Source: Pseudomonas sp. R76 (GTDB lineage Bacteria; Pseudomonadota; Gammaproteobacteria; Pseudomonadales; Pseudomonadaceae). Taken from it: a stretch of DNA of 64,000 bases. Below are positions 57,014-64,000 of this stretch, in pieces. The position numbers were made by a program, and so were the translations under genes. The notes under the pieces were generated by a model. It ran no database searches and had not been told where the DNA came from. It saw nothing but the letters and a program-made list of their open reading frames with translations. The stretch covers positions 5,952,001-6,016,000 of the forward strand of contig NZ_CP019428.1 in the NCBI RefSeq assembly GCF_009834565.1, read 5' to 3'. The number at the start of each line of letters is the position of its first letter. Position 1 is the stretch's first letter.

Positions 57014-57442
57014 TCAGTTCTGGGTAGGCGTCATGCACGCGGCATTCAACATGCCGACGCTGATGGCCACGGCGGCCACGTAGATACCAGCGGCGAGTTC
57101 GCCGTTCTTGATGCGCTCGGACGTGCCTTTGAGCACCAGGCTGGTCAGCAGAAAGGCCAACAGTTGGACGACGGCTGCGATCACCGCCCAGACGACGAAG
57201 TCGAGGATGCTGATCGAGTAAGCAATCACGTTGCTGGCCGGAATGGCGAAGCCGATGATGGCACCGCCCAGGGCGACCGCCGCCGACACGTTGCCCGCAC
57301 GGATCAGTTCGAACTCTTTGTGCGGTGTGACGCGGGTGTAGATGAACTGGAACAGCGCGAAGATGACGGCAGCCCCCAGGATGTAGGTGACAAACCCGAA
57401 CACGGCCGCTTTGTTCAGGGAGATGGAGAGAGCTTCTAGCAT
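57014..57442 (-). CDS. DUF350 (YjfL) membrane protein
   Basis: 142 residues, four membrane segments in two tandem halves: FGFVTYILGAAVIFALFQFI, ALGGAIIGFAIPASNVIAYS, VVWAVIAAVVQLLAFLLTSL and AAGIYVAAVAISVGMLNAA. Matches DUF350. AAGGAAGAA precedes the ATG. It lies between DUF2491 and DUF1190 genes, the same order as in E. coli yjfKLM. Confidence 0.92.
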   Translation of the reverse strand: MLEALSISLNKAAVFGFVTYILGAAVIFALFQFIYTRVTPHKEFELIRAGNVSAAVALGGAIIGFAIPASNVIAYSISILDFVVWAVIAAVVQLLAFLLTSLVLKGTSERIKNGELAAGIYVAAVAISVGMLNAACMTPTQN

Positions 57443-57457
57443 GGACTTCTTCCTTTT

Positions 57458-58132
57458 TTAGAGCGCATTCAGGTCGGTTATGTACAGCGAAATGCCCAGC
57501 GAGGTGCTCAGGCTGATGGTGCCTTCGGCGTCTTCTTCGACGGAAAACAGCAAAAATTCTCGACGATCGGTCAGGCCTGTGTCGCGGGCGTACAGCATCG
57601 AACGGTGCTCGACGGTGTAGGCGGTCTCGGGGTTGATCACCTGCTCGGTCATCGCCACCAGTTCTGTCTGGCCCGCCTCGCTGCCCCACACACGGGCGTA
57701 TTCAACGCCGTCGTGGGTGTAGGTCGGCAGCCCGATCAGGCTTTGTGGCCCTGCCAGCCGACGCAGTTCCGCTTCACTGCTGAGGGTGACGACACTGAGG
57801 TAGTTGAACAGGATCACCGACTCGACCTGCCCGGCGATGTCACCGGTGGTGTGCACCTGCAGCCAGTAATCTTCGTCGTTCATGTAGTAGCGCGACAGCC
57901 AGGTCGATTGCCCGAGGTCAACAGTGCCGTTGGCCCAAATCTCCTGGGAGCCGGGGATCACCACGGTGGTTTTCTCATCGAGCAGCAATTTCAGGCTCGT
58001 GTCGAACATCACGCCTTTGCCCGGCGCCAGGCCCAACGGGCCGGTGACCGGCGGGGTTTGGCCTGCGGTCCATTTCGATTCTGTATTCGCTTGCGGGGCC
58101 TCAAGCCCCATCAACTGTTTAAACCATCCCAT
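57458..58132 (-). CDS. DUF2491 (YjfK) family protein
   Basis: 224 residues, soluble: GWFKQLMGLEAP at the N-terminus, then mostly beta strands (WLSRYYMNDEDYWLQVHT). Matches DUF2491. AAGGAA is eight bases before the ATG at 58132, and its first 14 bases overlap the end of the K+ channel gene, so translation is coupled. Function unknown. Confidence 0.9.
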   Translation of the reverse strand: MGWFKQLMGLEAPQANTESKWTAGQTPPVTGPLGLAPGKGVMFDTSLKLLLDEKTTVVIPGSQEIWANGTVDLGQSTWLSRYYMNDEDYWLQVHTTGDIAGQVESVILFNYLSVVTLSSEAELRRLAGPQSLIGLPTYTHDGVEYARVWGSEAGQTELVAMTEQVINPETAYTVEHRSMLYARDTGLTDRREFLLFSVEEDAEGTISLSTSLGISLYITDLNAL

Positions 58133-59153
58133 TGGAGATTTCCTTGAGGCGGGTGGAGGCGATATAGAAGAGTTCGCCGCCTTCAACGCGCGTGGCGCCA
58201 GGCGGGTTGATTGACGGTTGTTGAGCACCTTTGGCGCGATAGCCGATGAGGGTGGCGTTGTGCTGTTCTTTCATCCGGGTGTACAGGTCGCCGAACGTTG
58301 CCTCAAAGGCCTCGGGCAATTTCATCAGGTATTGGGTGGCGCCTTGCCCCACGCACAGCAGCTCATTGATGACCACTGACGAGCCCGGATCCTGAGAGGC
58401 GCGCACCAACATTTCGATGGCCATGCTTGAGGTGCATTCCAGGCTGGGGGCATAGGAGCTGGCGAGTGCGGCAATTTCACTTTCATTGAAGTGGGCGACC
58501 ACATGCCCCACAGGGCTCAATTGATTCACCGCCAGCACGGTGGCCAGCGTCAGGTCATCAGAGGGGGTTCGCACCAGCACCCGCTCGGCACCGGGAACGC
58601 CTGCGCGCCGCAGTAACGCGGTGGAGGACAGGCTTTCGCCTCTGACGAACGCCGCTTTGCCCGGCATCGGGTTTTCGTCCAGCGTGCAATCGCAAATGAC
58701 GATCAGGTTATCGTTCGAGGTTTCGTCTTGAAGCAACAACTCAATGACCCGTTCGCTGGTCGCGCCTTCCCAGCCGATGAGCACGGTGTGGCCGACCTTG
58801 CCGGTGAAATCGCCTTTGCCCTTCATGCCTTTTCTCCATGCATCAATAACACTGCTGGTGGTTTTGCCGATGGCCGCCGTCAGCAGCGCAATGCCCCCGA
58901 GCATGACCCAAGTGGCGACAAAAATTCGCCCCGCCGAGGTCTGCGGCGCAAGGTCGCCATAGCCGACGGTGAGTGTGGTGGTGAGATAGAAGTAAATAAA
59001 CGTGGCGGGCGCGGTGAGGTGGTGTTCGCCCAGAAACACCAGGCCCAGATACGCCGTGCTCAGGTGCACACCCAAGGCAATGAGCAGCCCTGCCCAGCCG
59101 AAGCGGTGAAAGAGGGAGGCGGCGTAGAGGCGCAGCAAAAGAAAAATCGACAT
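58119..59153 (-). CDS. potassium channel with cytoplasmic TrkA-N-like domain
   Basis: 344 residues: membrane helices at about 18-40 and 72-95 around the selectivity filter TVGYGD (62-67), then a Rossmann-like regulatory domain (KVGHTVLIGWEGATSERVIE) and a C-terminal part. A two-helix K+ channel of the Kch/MthK kind. It is not in the E. coli yjf operon. Overlap with the DUF2491 gene ties it to the stress operon. Confidence 0.92.
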   Translation of the reverse strand: MSIFLLLRLYAASLFHRFGWAGLLIALGVHLSTAYLGLVFLGEHHLTAPATFIYFYLTTTLTVGYGDLAPQTSAGRIFVATWVMLGGIALLTAAIGKTTSSVIDAWRKGMKGKGDFTGKVGHTVLIGWEGATSERVIELLLQDETSNDNLIVICDCTLDENPMPGKAAFVRGESLSSTALLRRAGVPGAERVLVRTPSDDLTLATVLAVNQLSPVGHVVAHFNESEIAALASSYAPSLECTSSMAIEMLVRASQDPGSSVVINELLCVGQGATQYLMKLPEAFEATFGDLYTRMKEQHNATLIGYRAKGAQQPSINPPGATRVEGGELFYIASTRLKEISNGMV

Positions 59154-59207
59154 GTCGTCCCTGATTCCCTGGGTACTTGATTCCTGATGACGTCATCGCT
59201 TCGGAAT

Positions 59208-59768
59208 TCACCCGGCATTAAACCTGCTGCGCGGCGTAGAGAGAAGTACCTTGGCCGCAATAAACCCGGCCAGCGCACCAAACAGATGACCTTCGAAGGA
59301 AATCCCCTGGCGCGGCAGAAAGCCAAGGATCAGGCCGCCATACAGCACCGCCACCACACCGGCCGTGATCAAGTTGCTCCAGCTCCGGTGGAACCAGGCG
59401 CGAGACAACAGGTAGGCCCATAGCCCGAATACCCAGCCGCTGGCACCGATATGTACGCCGCTAAAACCGAACAGCCAGACCAGCGAGCCGCCCAGCAGAA
59501 TAATGATCGCACTGACGGCGATGAACCGGTTGAGCCCTTCGACAATGACCAGGGTGCCCAGTACCAAAAAGGCAATCAGGTTGGCGCTCAGGTGCGCGAA
59601 GGACGCGTGTAAAAAAGGTGAGGCGAGGATGCCGAACAGCCCCTGCACCGTTCTCGGGATCAGGCCGAATGCCATGAGGCTGTAACCGGTGGCTACATTG
59701 AGCAGTTGCAGCGCGACCATAAAGACGGCCAGGCCTGCGATTGTCTTGAAACCCTTGATGGCGTCCAT
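59208..59768 (-). CDS. rhomboid-family intramembrane serine protease
   Basis: 186 residues, six membrane segments. HASFAHLSANLIAF carries H54, H59 and N63; the nucleophile is S110 in GASGWVFG; H161 in FEGHLFGALAG completes the dyad. It sits between the pspA-like and channel genes, so its substrate may be another product of the operon; that is inference. Confidence 0.93.
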   Translation of the reverse strand: MDAIKGFKTIAGLAVFMVALQLLNVATGYSLMAFGLIPRTVQGLFGILASPFLHASFAHLSANLIAFLVLGTLVIVEGLNRFIAVSAIIILLGGSLVWLFGFSGVHIGASGWVFGLWAYLLSRAWFHRSWSNLITAGVVAVLYGGLILGFLPRQGISFEGHLFGALAGFIAAKVLLSTPRSRFNAG

Positions 59769-59801
59769 CCTGAACTCGATATAAAGAGGAACACTGTCAC
59801 T

Positions 59802-59829
59802 GTGGCGAGGGAGCTTGCTCCCTCGCCAC
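59802..59829. repeat. single REP-like hairpin, GTGGCGAGGGAGC type
   Basis: GTGGCGAGGGAGC TT GCTCCCTCGCCAC is a perfect 13-bp stem. It lies between the pspA-like and rhomboid genes, inside the operon, and could lower expression of the distal genes. Confidence 0.8.
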
Positions 59830-59861
59830 GGGTTATCGGTTGCTCGCCCTATCGTTTATGC

Positions 59862-60560
59862 TTACTCGGCTGACTTTTGCTTCAGGCGTTCCAGAATCGC
59901 ATTGGCGCTGCCTGTATCCGGCGTGATGCCGGCGTCGCGCAACTTGCGCTCCAGGTCGGTACCCGTCGACGCCTCAGCCAGCTCATCCTGGGCTTGCAGC
60001 TCAGCGGCGCGTTGCTGCTGCTTGGCTTGCAAGCGGTTCAGCGTACCGACGGCGGTTTCCAGCTTGCCGTTGGCACCGCCACTGGCGATGGACGCGCTGA
60101 CCTGAGCCTTTTGTACGCTCTCGCGCGCCTTGGCCATGTCCACTTGCTGGCGCAGGCTTTTGATCCGGCTTTCGGCCTTGGTGATGTCTTTGCGCATGCC
60201 GTCGGCGTAGCCGCCGAACTCGGTGGCCTGCTTTTGCTCGACGTCACGTTCGTTGGTCAGGGTCGAAATGGCTTCGGCCACTTCCATGGCCAGGTCTTCA
60301 CGATTGGCCTGGATAGCGGCCATGGCCTTGGACTCCAGGTCCTTGATCTTGGCGTCGTACTCGCCCACGCGGTCAGCCGACAGCTTGTGCTTGGCCATGA
60401 TGCTCACCAGTTCACGCTTGGCATTGGCCAGCGCGCTGTCAGCGTCGCGAATTTCCTGGTCGAGGATGCGCAGGGCTTGTTGATCAACGATCGATTCGCC
60501 GACTTCGCTGGCACCGCCACGCAGCGCGGTGAACAATTTGCTCCAGATGGACTGAGTCAT
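59862..60560 (-). CDS. PspA/IM30 family protein (YjfJ type)
   Basis: 232 residues, almost all helical coiled coil: MTQSIWSKLFTALRGGASEV is the amphipathic membrane-binding start, followed by RILDQEIRDADSALANAKRE and long heptad stretches. Membrane-repair ESCRT-III-like protein. Separated by 17 bases from the DUF2170 gene upstream, as in E. coli yjfIJ. Confidence 0.93.
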   Translation of the reverse strand: MTQSIWSKLFTALRGGASEVGESIVDQQALRILDQEIRDADSALANAKRELVSIMAKHKLSADRVGEYDAKIKDLESKAMAAIQANREDLAMEVAEAISTLTNERDVEQKQATEFGGYADGMRKDITKAESRIKSLRQQVDMAKARESVQKAQVSASIASGGANGKLETAVGTLNRLQAKQQQRAAELQAQDELAEASTGTDLERKLRDAGITPDTGSANAILERLKQKSAE

Positions 60561-60577
60561 TGGATACTCCAGAATAA

Positions 60578-61267
60578 TTAGTTGAAGAAACGTTCGAAGG
60601 CTTCGCTGGCGCGCTGCACGTTATCAACCAGGGTTTTCACCTCGGTCACGATGTTGGTCAGGCTGGAGTCGGAACTCAGTGCGCCGAACATGTTGTAAAC
60701 AACTTGCCCGTTAGGCATGGACTCGATACCGATCGAAGACAACGGGAACATTTCCCGGCTGCGCAGCACCGCGTCATTGAAGGCGGTTACGTCGTTGATG
60801 GACTCGACGTCGACCAGCACGGTGTCCACGATGATCTGCTCGCCCACTACCGCGATGTAAATCGGCAAGCCCCCGAAGTCGTTCATTTCCAACTTGATGC
60901 TGGATTCGGCGCCTTGAACGAGAGAAAGCGTAATGTCGTTGGAAACCACTTCATCCAGAGCCTGAAGCGCTGTGAAGAGGCGATCGATATTCCAGTTAGT
61001 ACCTGCGCTCATGAAATTCTCCGACATGAATGAGCCAGCCAGAATCGGCTGGCGAAGCTGTTTCTCCATCTGCTTGAGCAGGCTTCGGTTTTCGGGAAGC
61101 ACCCAAGTCTCGTGTTTCACATAACCGGCGGCTGCCAGGCCCGCGCGCATCTGCTTCATGTAAAAGCTCGATGGTTTTTTCGCAGGCGACTTCAAGCGCT
61201 CTCCCTTGCGGCTTGCTGAATCGGTATCGGGCCCTGCTGGCGGGCTCGATGGAGAGCTGCTTTTCAT
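60578..61267 (-). CDS. DUF2170 (YjfI) protein with N-terminal extension
   Basis: 229 residues. The C-terminal about 135 residues (NWNIDRLFTALQALDEVVSN to the end) are DUF2170. E. coli YjfI is about 133 residues, so roughly 90 N-terminal residues are extra: a polar stretch, then FYMKQMRAGLAAAGYVKHET, whose pattern (a short helix, then WVLPENR) resembles ribbon-helix-helix/MazE-like DNA-binding antitoxins. First gene of the stress operon. GAGGT stands before the ATG. With two palindromes upstream it could be its own regulator. Confidence 0.88.
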   Translation of the reverse strand: MKSSSPSSPPAGPDTDSASRKGERLKSPAKKPSSFYMKQMRAGLAAAGYVKHETWVLPENRSLLKQMEKQLRQPILAGSFMSENFMSAGTNWNIDRLFTALQALDEVVSNDITLSLVQGAESSIKLEMNDFGGLPIYIAVVGEQIIVDTVLVDVESINDVTAFNDAVLRSREMFPLSSIGIESMPNGQVVYNMFGALSSDSSLTNIVTEVKTLVDNVQRASEAFERFFN

Positions 61268-61290
61268 GGTACTGACCTCGTTGTGAAAAA

Positions 61291-61302
61291 CTCACGCGTG
61301 AG
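61291..61302. promoter_or_regulatory. palindrome 1, promoter-proximal operator candidate
   Basis: CTCACGCGTGAG, a perfect 12-bp palindrome between A/T-rich flanks. It lies just past the -10 box of the yjf-like operon promoter, over the likely transcript start. Confidence 0.8.
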
Positions 61303-61304
61303 AA

Positions 61305-61333
61305 AATCTACAGGTAATTCTCGGCCCGCTCAA
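61305..61333 (-). promoter_or_regulatory. promoter of the yjf-like stress operon
   Basis: On the minus strand TTGAGC, 17 bases, then TAGATT: a sigma-70-type promoter with optimal spacing, 38 bases before the DUF2170 start, held between the two palindromes. Confidence 0.7.
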
Positions 61334-61336
61334 TAG

Positions 61337-61348
61337 CTCACGCGTGAG
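61337..61348. promoter_or_regulatory. palindrome 2, upstream operator candidate
   Basis: The same CTCACGCGTGAG, 46 bases centre to centre from palindrome 1, just upstream of the -35 box and flanked on one side by an A/T-rich run. Confidence 0.8.
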
Positions 61349-61402
61349 ATTTTTCCTGGTGTTTCCGCTCGCCCCAAATGCCCCCCTAGCCCAAGGGTGT
61401 CA

Positions 61403-61459
61403 CGACAGCATCGCAACCTGATGAACGGTTATGCAGCGCTGACGGCCCGCCAAAACTAA
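61403..61459 (+). pseudogene. 3' remnant of a second ycaC-like gene
   Basis: The last 18 codons read QHRNLMNGYAALTARQN-stop, against NYRNLMNGYAAVTARQG-stop in the intact gene at 54356-54988. Upstream codons show no further similarity. Third positions have diverged, so it comes from an older paralogue. Its terminator follows. Confidence 0.8.
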
Positions 61460-61478
61460 GCCCTGGCCGCTCTACAAT

Positions 61479-61506
61479 AAGCCTGCCTTGAACGGTGGGC
61501 TTTTTT
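61479..61506 (+). terminator. rho-independent terminator after the ycaC remnant
   Basis: AAGCCTGCC and GGTGGGCTT pair (two G-U pairs) around a short loop, followed by TTTTTT. The remaining bases to 61763 hold no gene I can support and no GGAACC-N16-CCAC type hrp box. Confidence 0.8.
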
Positions 61507-61763
61507 GTGTGCGCTCGTCTTACTGCATAAATGTTCCCAAATAGCCTTGGCGTTGTGAATTGTTGTGAAGGCTTTGAGAATTGAGCAAAAGTCCGTGCTA
61601 AGTTCCGTGACGTTGCAATTCACAGCATTCTTGCACAGCGACCTGCCAACTAAGGCCGCCCTCTTGTTATTCAATAAACAGCCTCGGGTAGTTAACCAGG
61701 AAGTTGTGCGGCCCTGCGCGTTTTAAAAGTGGCCGGCGCAACAATTACATCAGGAGAAGTACC

Positions 61764-64000
61764 ATGGTAGCGAAGGTAGAAACGACCCCAAAGGACGCTG
61801 CGGTCACGAATAAAAGCTCCGTCGCTGCCTGGGAAAAATCGGTCAAAAAAGCCGCTGCGCCGAAGGATGAGTTGGGTAAAGGCCAGAAGCGCCCCGAAGG
61901 TGATACGCGCTCGGCCCAGCAAATTATTGATGACACGCCGCTGCTGGCTAAGCTCGGTAATCAGAGTGGGGTGAAGGACAATCTGAAGAAGCAGGTCGGC
62001 GATTTTGAGAAGGACGCGGATGCGGCTTACCGCGCCTCCAAGGTGCTGGAGCATGTCGAATACATCGACGAAGACGGCAAGCTCACTGACGGCAAGGACG
62101 TCGGCAACAGCAGCATCGACGGCTTCACCAAAGATGGCGAGGCGCGGCATGGTACTGAGGCAGGCCGTCTGCAGGATTTTGGCAAGTATGGCTATTCGAG
62201 CCTGCGCGGCGAGGTGGTGAAGTCGGATTTGGGCGATCAGCAGAAGCGCCCCGACGGTGATACGCGCTCGGCCAAAGAAATTATCGACGCCACGCCGCTG
62301 CTGAAAAACCTTGGCAACCAGAGCGATGTGAAGGACAACCTCAAGAAGCAGGTGGGTGACTTCGAGAACGACGCCGACGCCGCGTACCGCGCCACCCAGG
62401 TGCTGGAACACGTGGTGAGCCTCGATGAAAACGGCAACTTGCTCACCGGTATCGACGCCAGGAATAAAGACAACGACAGCATTGATGGCTTCACCAAAGA
62501 CAAGGAAGCCCGCCACGGCACCGAGGCCGGCCGCTTGCAGGATTTCGGCAAGTACGGCTACTCGAGCCTCAAAGGCGACCTGATGCACGTCAAAGACGCC
62601 ACCCATTCCGACAAGGCCGCGCCGCCCGATGAGCCGCAAGATGTGCAGGCACTGCGCGACAAGTACAACATCCCGACCTTCGGCGCCGAAGGGCTGATGG
62701 ACATGGAGTTGCCCAACGACAAGACCGTGGGCGGCCAGACGGCCGAGAACTTTGTGCAGGGCATCCGCGATGACATCAAGAGCGGCAAGCTGGCCGAAGA
62801 CTCGGATGAAGCCAGGATCGTCAAGCTGATGGACGCCCAGGCCGCGCTGGACAGTGGCTATGACCTGTACGGCTACGCGGAAAGTATCAACCTGGGCAGC
62901 GGCACTTACCGTGAGACCGATAAAACACCGACCAAGTTGAATGGCAAAGATGTGAAGGAAATGGTCGACGAGGACAAACTCGCCAAGGAAATTTCCACAC
63001 TGATGGGCAAGGAAGGGATTAAGGACCGTTACGACGCTGAACTAAAGAAAAGTGTCGGTAGTTTGTCGGAAGATCGCTTGAATGAAGTGCGCGAACAAGT
63101 GTTCCCGGCACTCTTCAAGGATGGCACGCGTGAAGCCAACTTGAACTTCGAAGACTATGTCATTGCCATGAACGACTCGGGCGATCCGAAAAAATCTGAA
63201 ACGGCTGAGTTGGATGTGGACCGCTATTTCGAGTCGCTGCGCATTCTGGAACCCGACAGCTACACCGCGCGCCGTCAGACGTTTGACCAGAACATGATGA
63301 CGCACCAGCTGAACACCTACATGGAAAACCCCGACAAGGTCTCGCCGGAAAATGCCGAAAGTGGCCTGAAGGCTTCGTTCACGATGATCAAGGGCGGTAT
63401 CAACGCCGCTTTGGGTGGCCTGGACAAGGGCGACAAAGCCTACGACATGTACAAGAAGATGAAGGATGAGATCGACATCCTCGATGGCCATATCAAAGGC
63501 CTGACCCCGGCAGAAAACAAACAGATCGCCGCGGCCATTCGCCTCGCTGCCGCCAGCGGCGACCCGAAAGCCATCGACAAAGTGGTCGACACCCAATTGA
63601 AGGGCCTGGGCGCCAATCGCGAGGCGGCCGCCGGCTCCTTGAAGACCGTGCTGCACACCGCCAGTTCCACCGGCGGGCTGAGTGCCATGGCCGGCACGAT
63701 GAACCTGGTCAGCGGCGCCCTGCAGCTGGCCAACGGCGGCGGCAACATGACCGACGACCAGAAAATCGCCGCCGCGAAAGACCTGGTGTCCGGTTTGAGC
63801 TTTACCAACGACTTTCTCAAGTTCGGTTCGAACATCGTAGAAACCCTGGGCGGTACTAAAACCTATGACCCGGCCGTGGACAAAGACGGCAAAGGTCCGC
63901 CGAAAATCAAAGCCACTGAATGGCTCGGCCTTATCGATGAGAACCTGCCGGATATCTGGGGCAAGAAAACCACGGAAAAATCTGACGCATTGGCTGCCTC
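61764..64000 (+). CDS. HrpF/HrpK-like type III secretion translocator or effector (partial)
   Basis: At least 745 codons, open at the window end. CAGGAGAAG precedes the ATG. Residues about 41-151 and 160-272 are two closely similar repeats (KRP[E/D]GDTRSA, NQSxVKDNLKKQVGDFExDA, EAGRLQDFGKYGYSSL), as in the N-terminus of Xanthomonas HrpF. Downstream come helical segments and a glycine/alanine-rich stretch (SSTGGLSAMAGTMNLVSGA) that could be membrane-active. HrpF family members help move effectors into host cells. No other secretion genes lie in the window. The repeats make the family call fairly firm; the role here is inferred. Confidence 0.75.
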   Translation, partial: MVAKVETTPKDAAVTNKSSVAAWEKSVKKAAAPKDELGKGQKRPEGDTRSAQQIIDDTPLLAKLGNQSGVKDNLKKQVGDFEKDADAAYRASKVLEHVEYIDEDGKLTDGKDVGNSSIDGFTKDGEARHGTEAGRLQDFGKYGYSSLRGEVVKSDLGDQQKRPDGDTRSAKEIIDATPLLKNLGNQSDVKDNLKKQVGDFENDADAAYRATQVLEHVVSLDENGNLLTGIDARNKDNDSIDGFTKDKEARHGTEAGRLQDFGKYGYSSLKGDLMHVKDATHSDKAAPPDEPQDVQALRDKYNIPTFGAEGLMDMELPNDKTVGGQTAENFVQGIRDDIKSGKLAEDSDEARIVKLMDAQAALDSGYDLYGYAESINLGSGTYRETDKTPTKLNGKDVKEMVDEDKLAKEISTLMGKEGIKDRYDAELKKSVGSLSEDRLNEVREQVFPALFKDGTREANLNFEDYVIAMNDSGDPKKSETAELDVDRYFESLRILEPDSYTARRQTFDQNMMTHQLNTYMENPDKVSPENAESGLKASFTMIKGGINAALGGLDKGDKAYDMYKKMKDEIDILDGHIKGLTPAENKQIAAAIRLAAASGDPKAIDKVVDTQLKGLGANREAAAGSLKTVLHTASSTGGLSAMAGTMNLVSGALQLANGGGNMTDDQKIAAAKDLVSGLSFTNDFLKFGSNIVETLGGTKTYDPAVDKDGKGPPKIKATEWLGLIDENLPDIWGKKTTEKSDALAA

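Noticed and set aside
61460..61674. Minus-strand 72-codon frame
   Set aside because: Crosses the terminator after the ycaC remnant; no ribosome binding site or domain.
61507..61763. hrp box or PIP box before the HrpF-like gene
   Set aside because: No GGAACC with a spaced CCAC and no pair of TTCGB motifs at the right distance was found.

Overview
The window is a piece of a Pseudomonas chromosome, most likely from the P. fluorescens group. The evidence is gene order (corC-lnt, leuS-lptE-holA, a minus-strand block proA-nadD-rsfS-rlmH-mrdA-rodA-mltB-rlpA-dacA-ybeD-lipB-lipA, and exaC-permease-eutBC), high-GC codon use, and intergenic palindromes of the REP type (GTGGGAGCTGGC / GTGGGAGCGGGC). No rRNA, tRNA, CRISPR array, transposase or integrase was recognised.

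Layout. 0-31.6 kb is mostly conserved core: envelope lipoprotein maturation (corC end, lnt), leuS, lptE, holA, arfA, two MltB-type lytic transglycosylases, LD-carboxypeptidase, lipoate synthesis (lipA/lipB/ybeD), the cell-elongation block, proA, mpg, a DedA-PAP2 fusion, an LrgAB pair, a MORN-repeat lipoprotein with a C13 (caspase-like) peptidase domain, ubiX and mpl. 31.7-40.6 kb is an accessory, visibly A/T-richer block on the minus strand. It holds two ~1070-residue paralogues that share a core but differ at both ends, and a 463-residue protein with 13 tandem heptapeptide repeats and a coiled coil like the one at the end of the first paralogue. A 3' scrap of a sigma-54 activator gene lies among them. 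I know no function for this set; effector- or toxin-like roles are only an inference. 40.6-48.2 kb is an ethanolamine-use cluster: a sigma-54 activator (minus strand), then divergently exaC, permease, eutB and eutC, with a clear -24/-12 promoter before exaC. 48.3-51.3 kb returns to core genes (GNAT, DedA, mtfA, ppa).

51.4-54.2 kb looks like a remnant of mobile or defence DNA: an S24 repressor, a candidate structured RNA with its own terminator, a DUF3077-like small gene behind a mirror-image structured leader, a truncated macro-domain gene, and an AbiEi-type antitoxin without its toxin. After a ycaC-like hydrolase, 55.1-61.3 kb is one minus-strand envelope-stress operon related to E. coli yjfIJKLMC (DUF2170, PspA, DUF2491, DUF350, DUF1190, glutathionylspermidine-synthase-like), with a K+ channel and a rhomboid protease inside it. 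Its promoter sits between two identical perfect palindromes. Beyond it are a 3' scrap of a second ycaC with a terminator, and the start of a large HrpF/HrpK-like type III translocator gene that runs off the window.

The most interesting points are the paralogous accessory block with its heptad-repeat protein, the operator-promoter-operator arrangement of the yjf-like operon, a 268-bp inverted-repeat element lodged at the start of lnt, and two gene-end scraps (sigma-54 regulator, ycaC) that mark past rearrangements.
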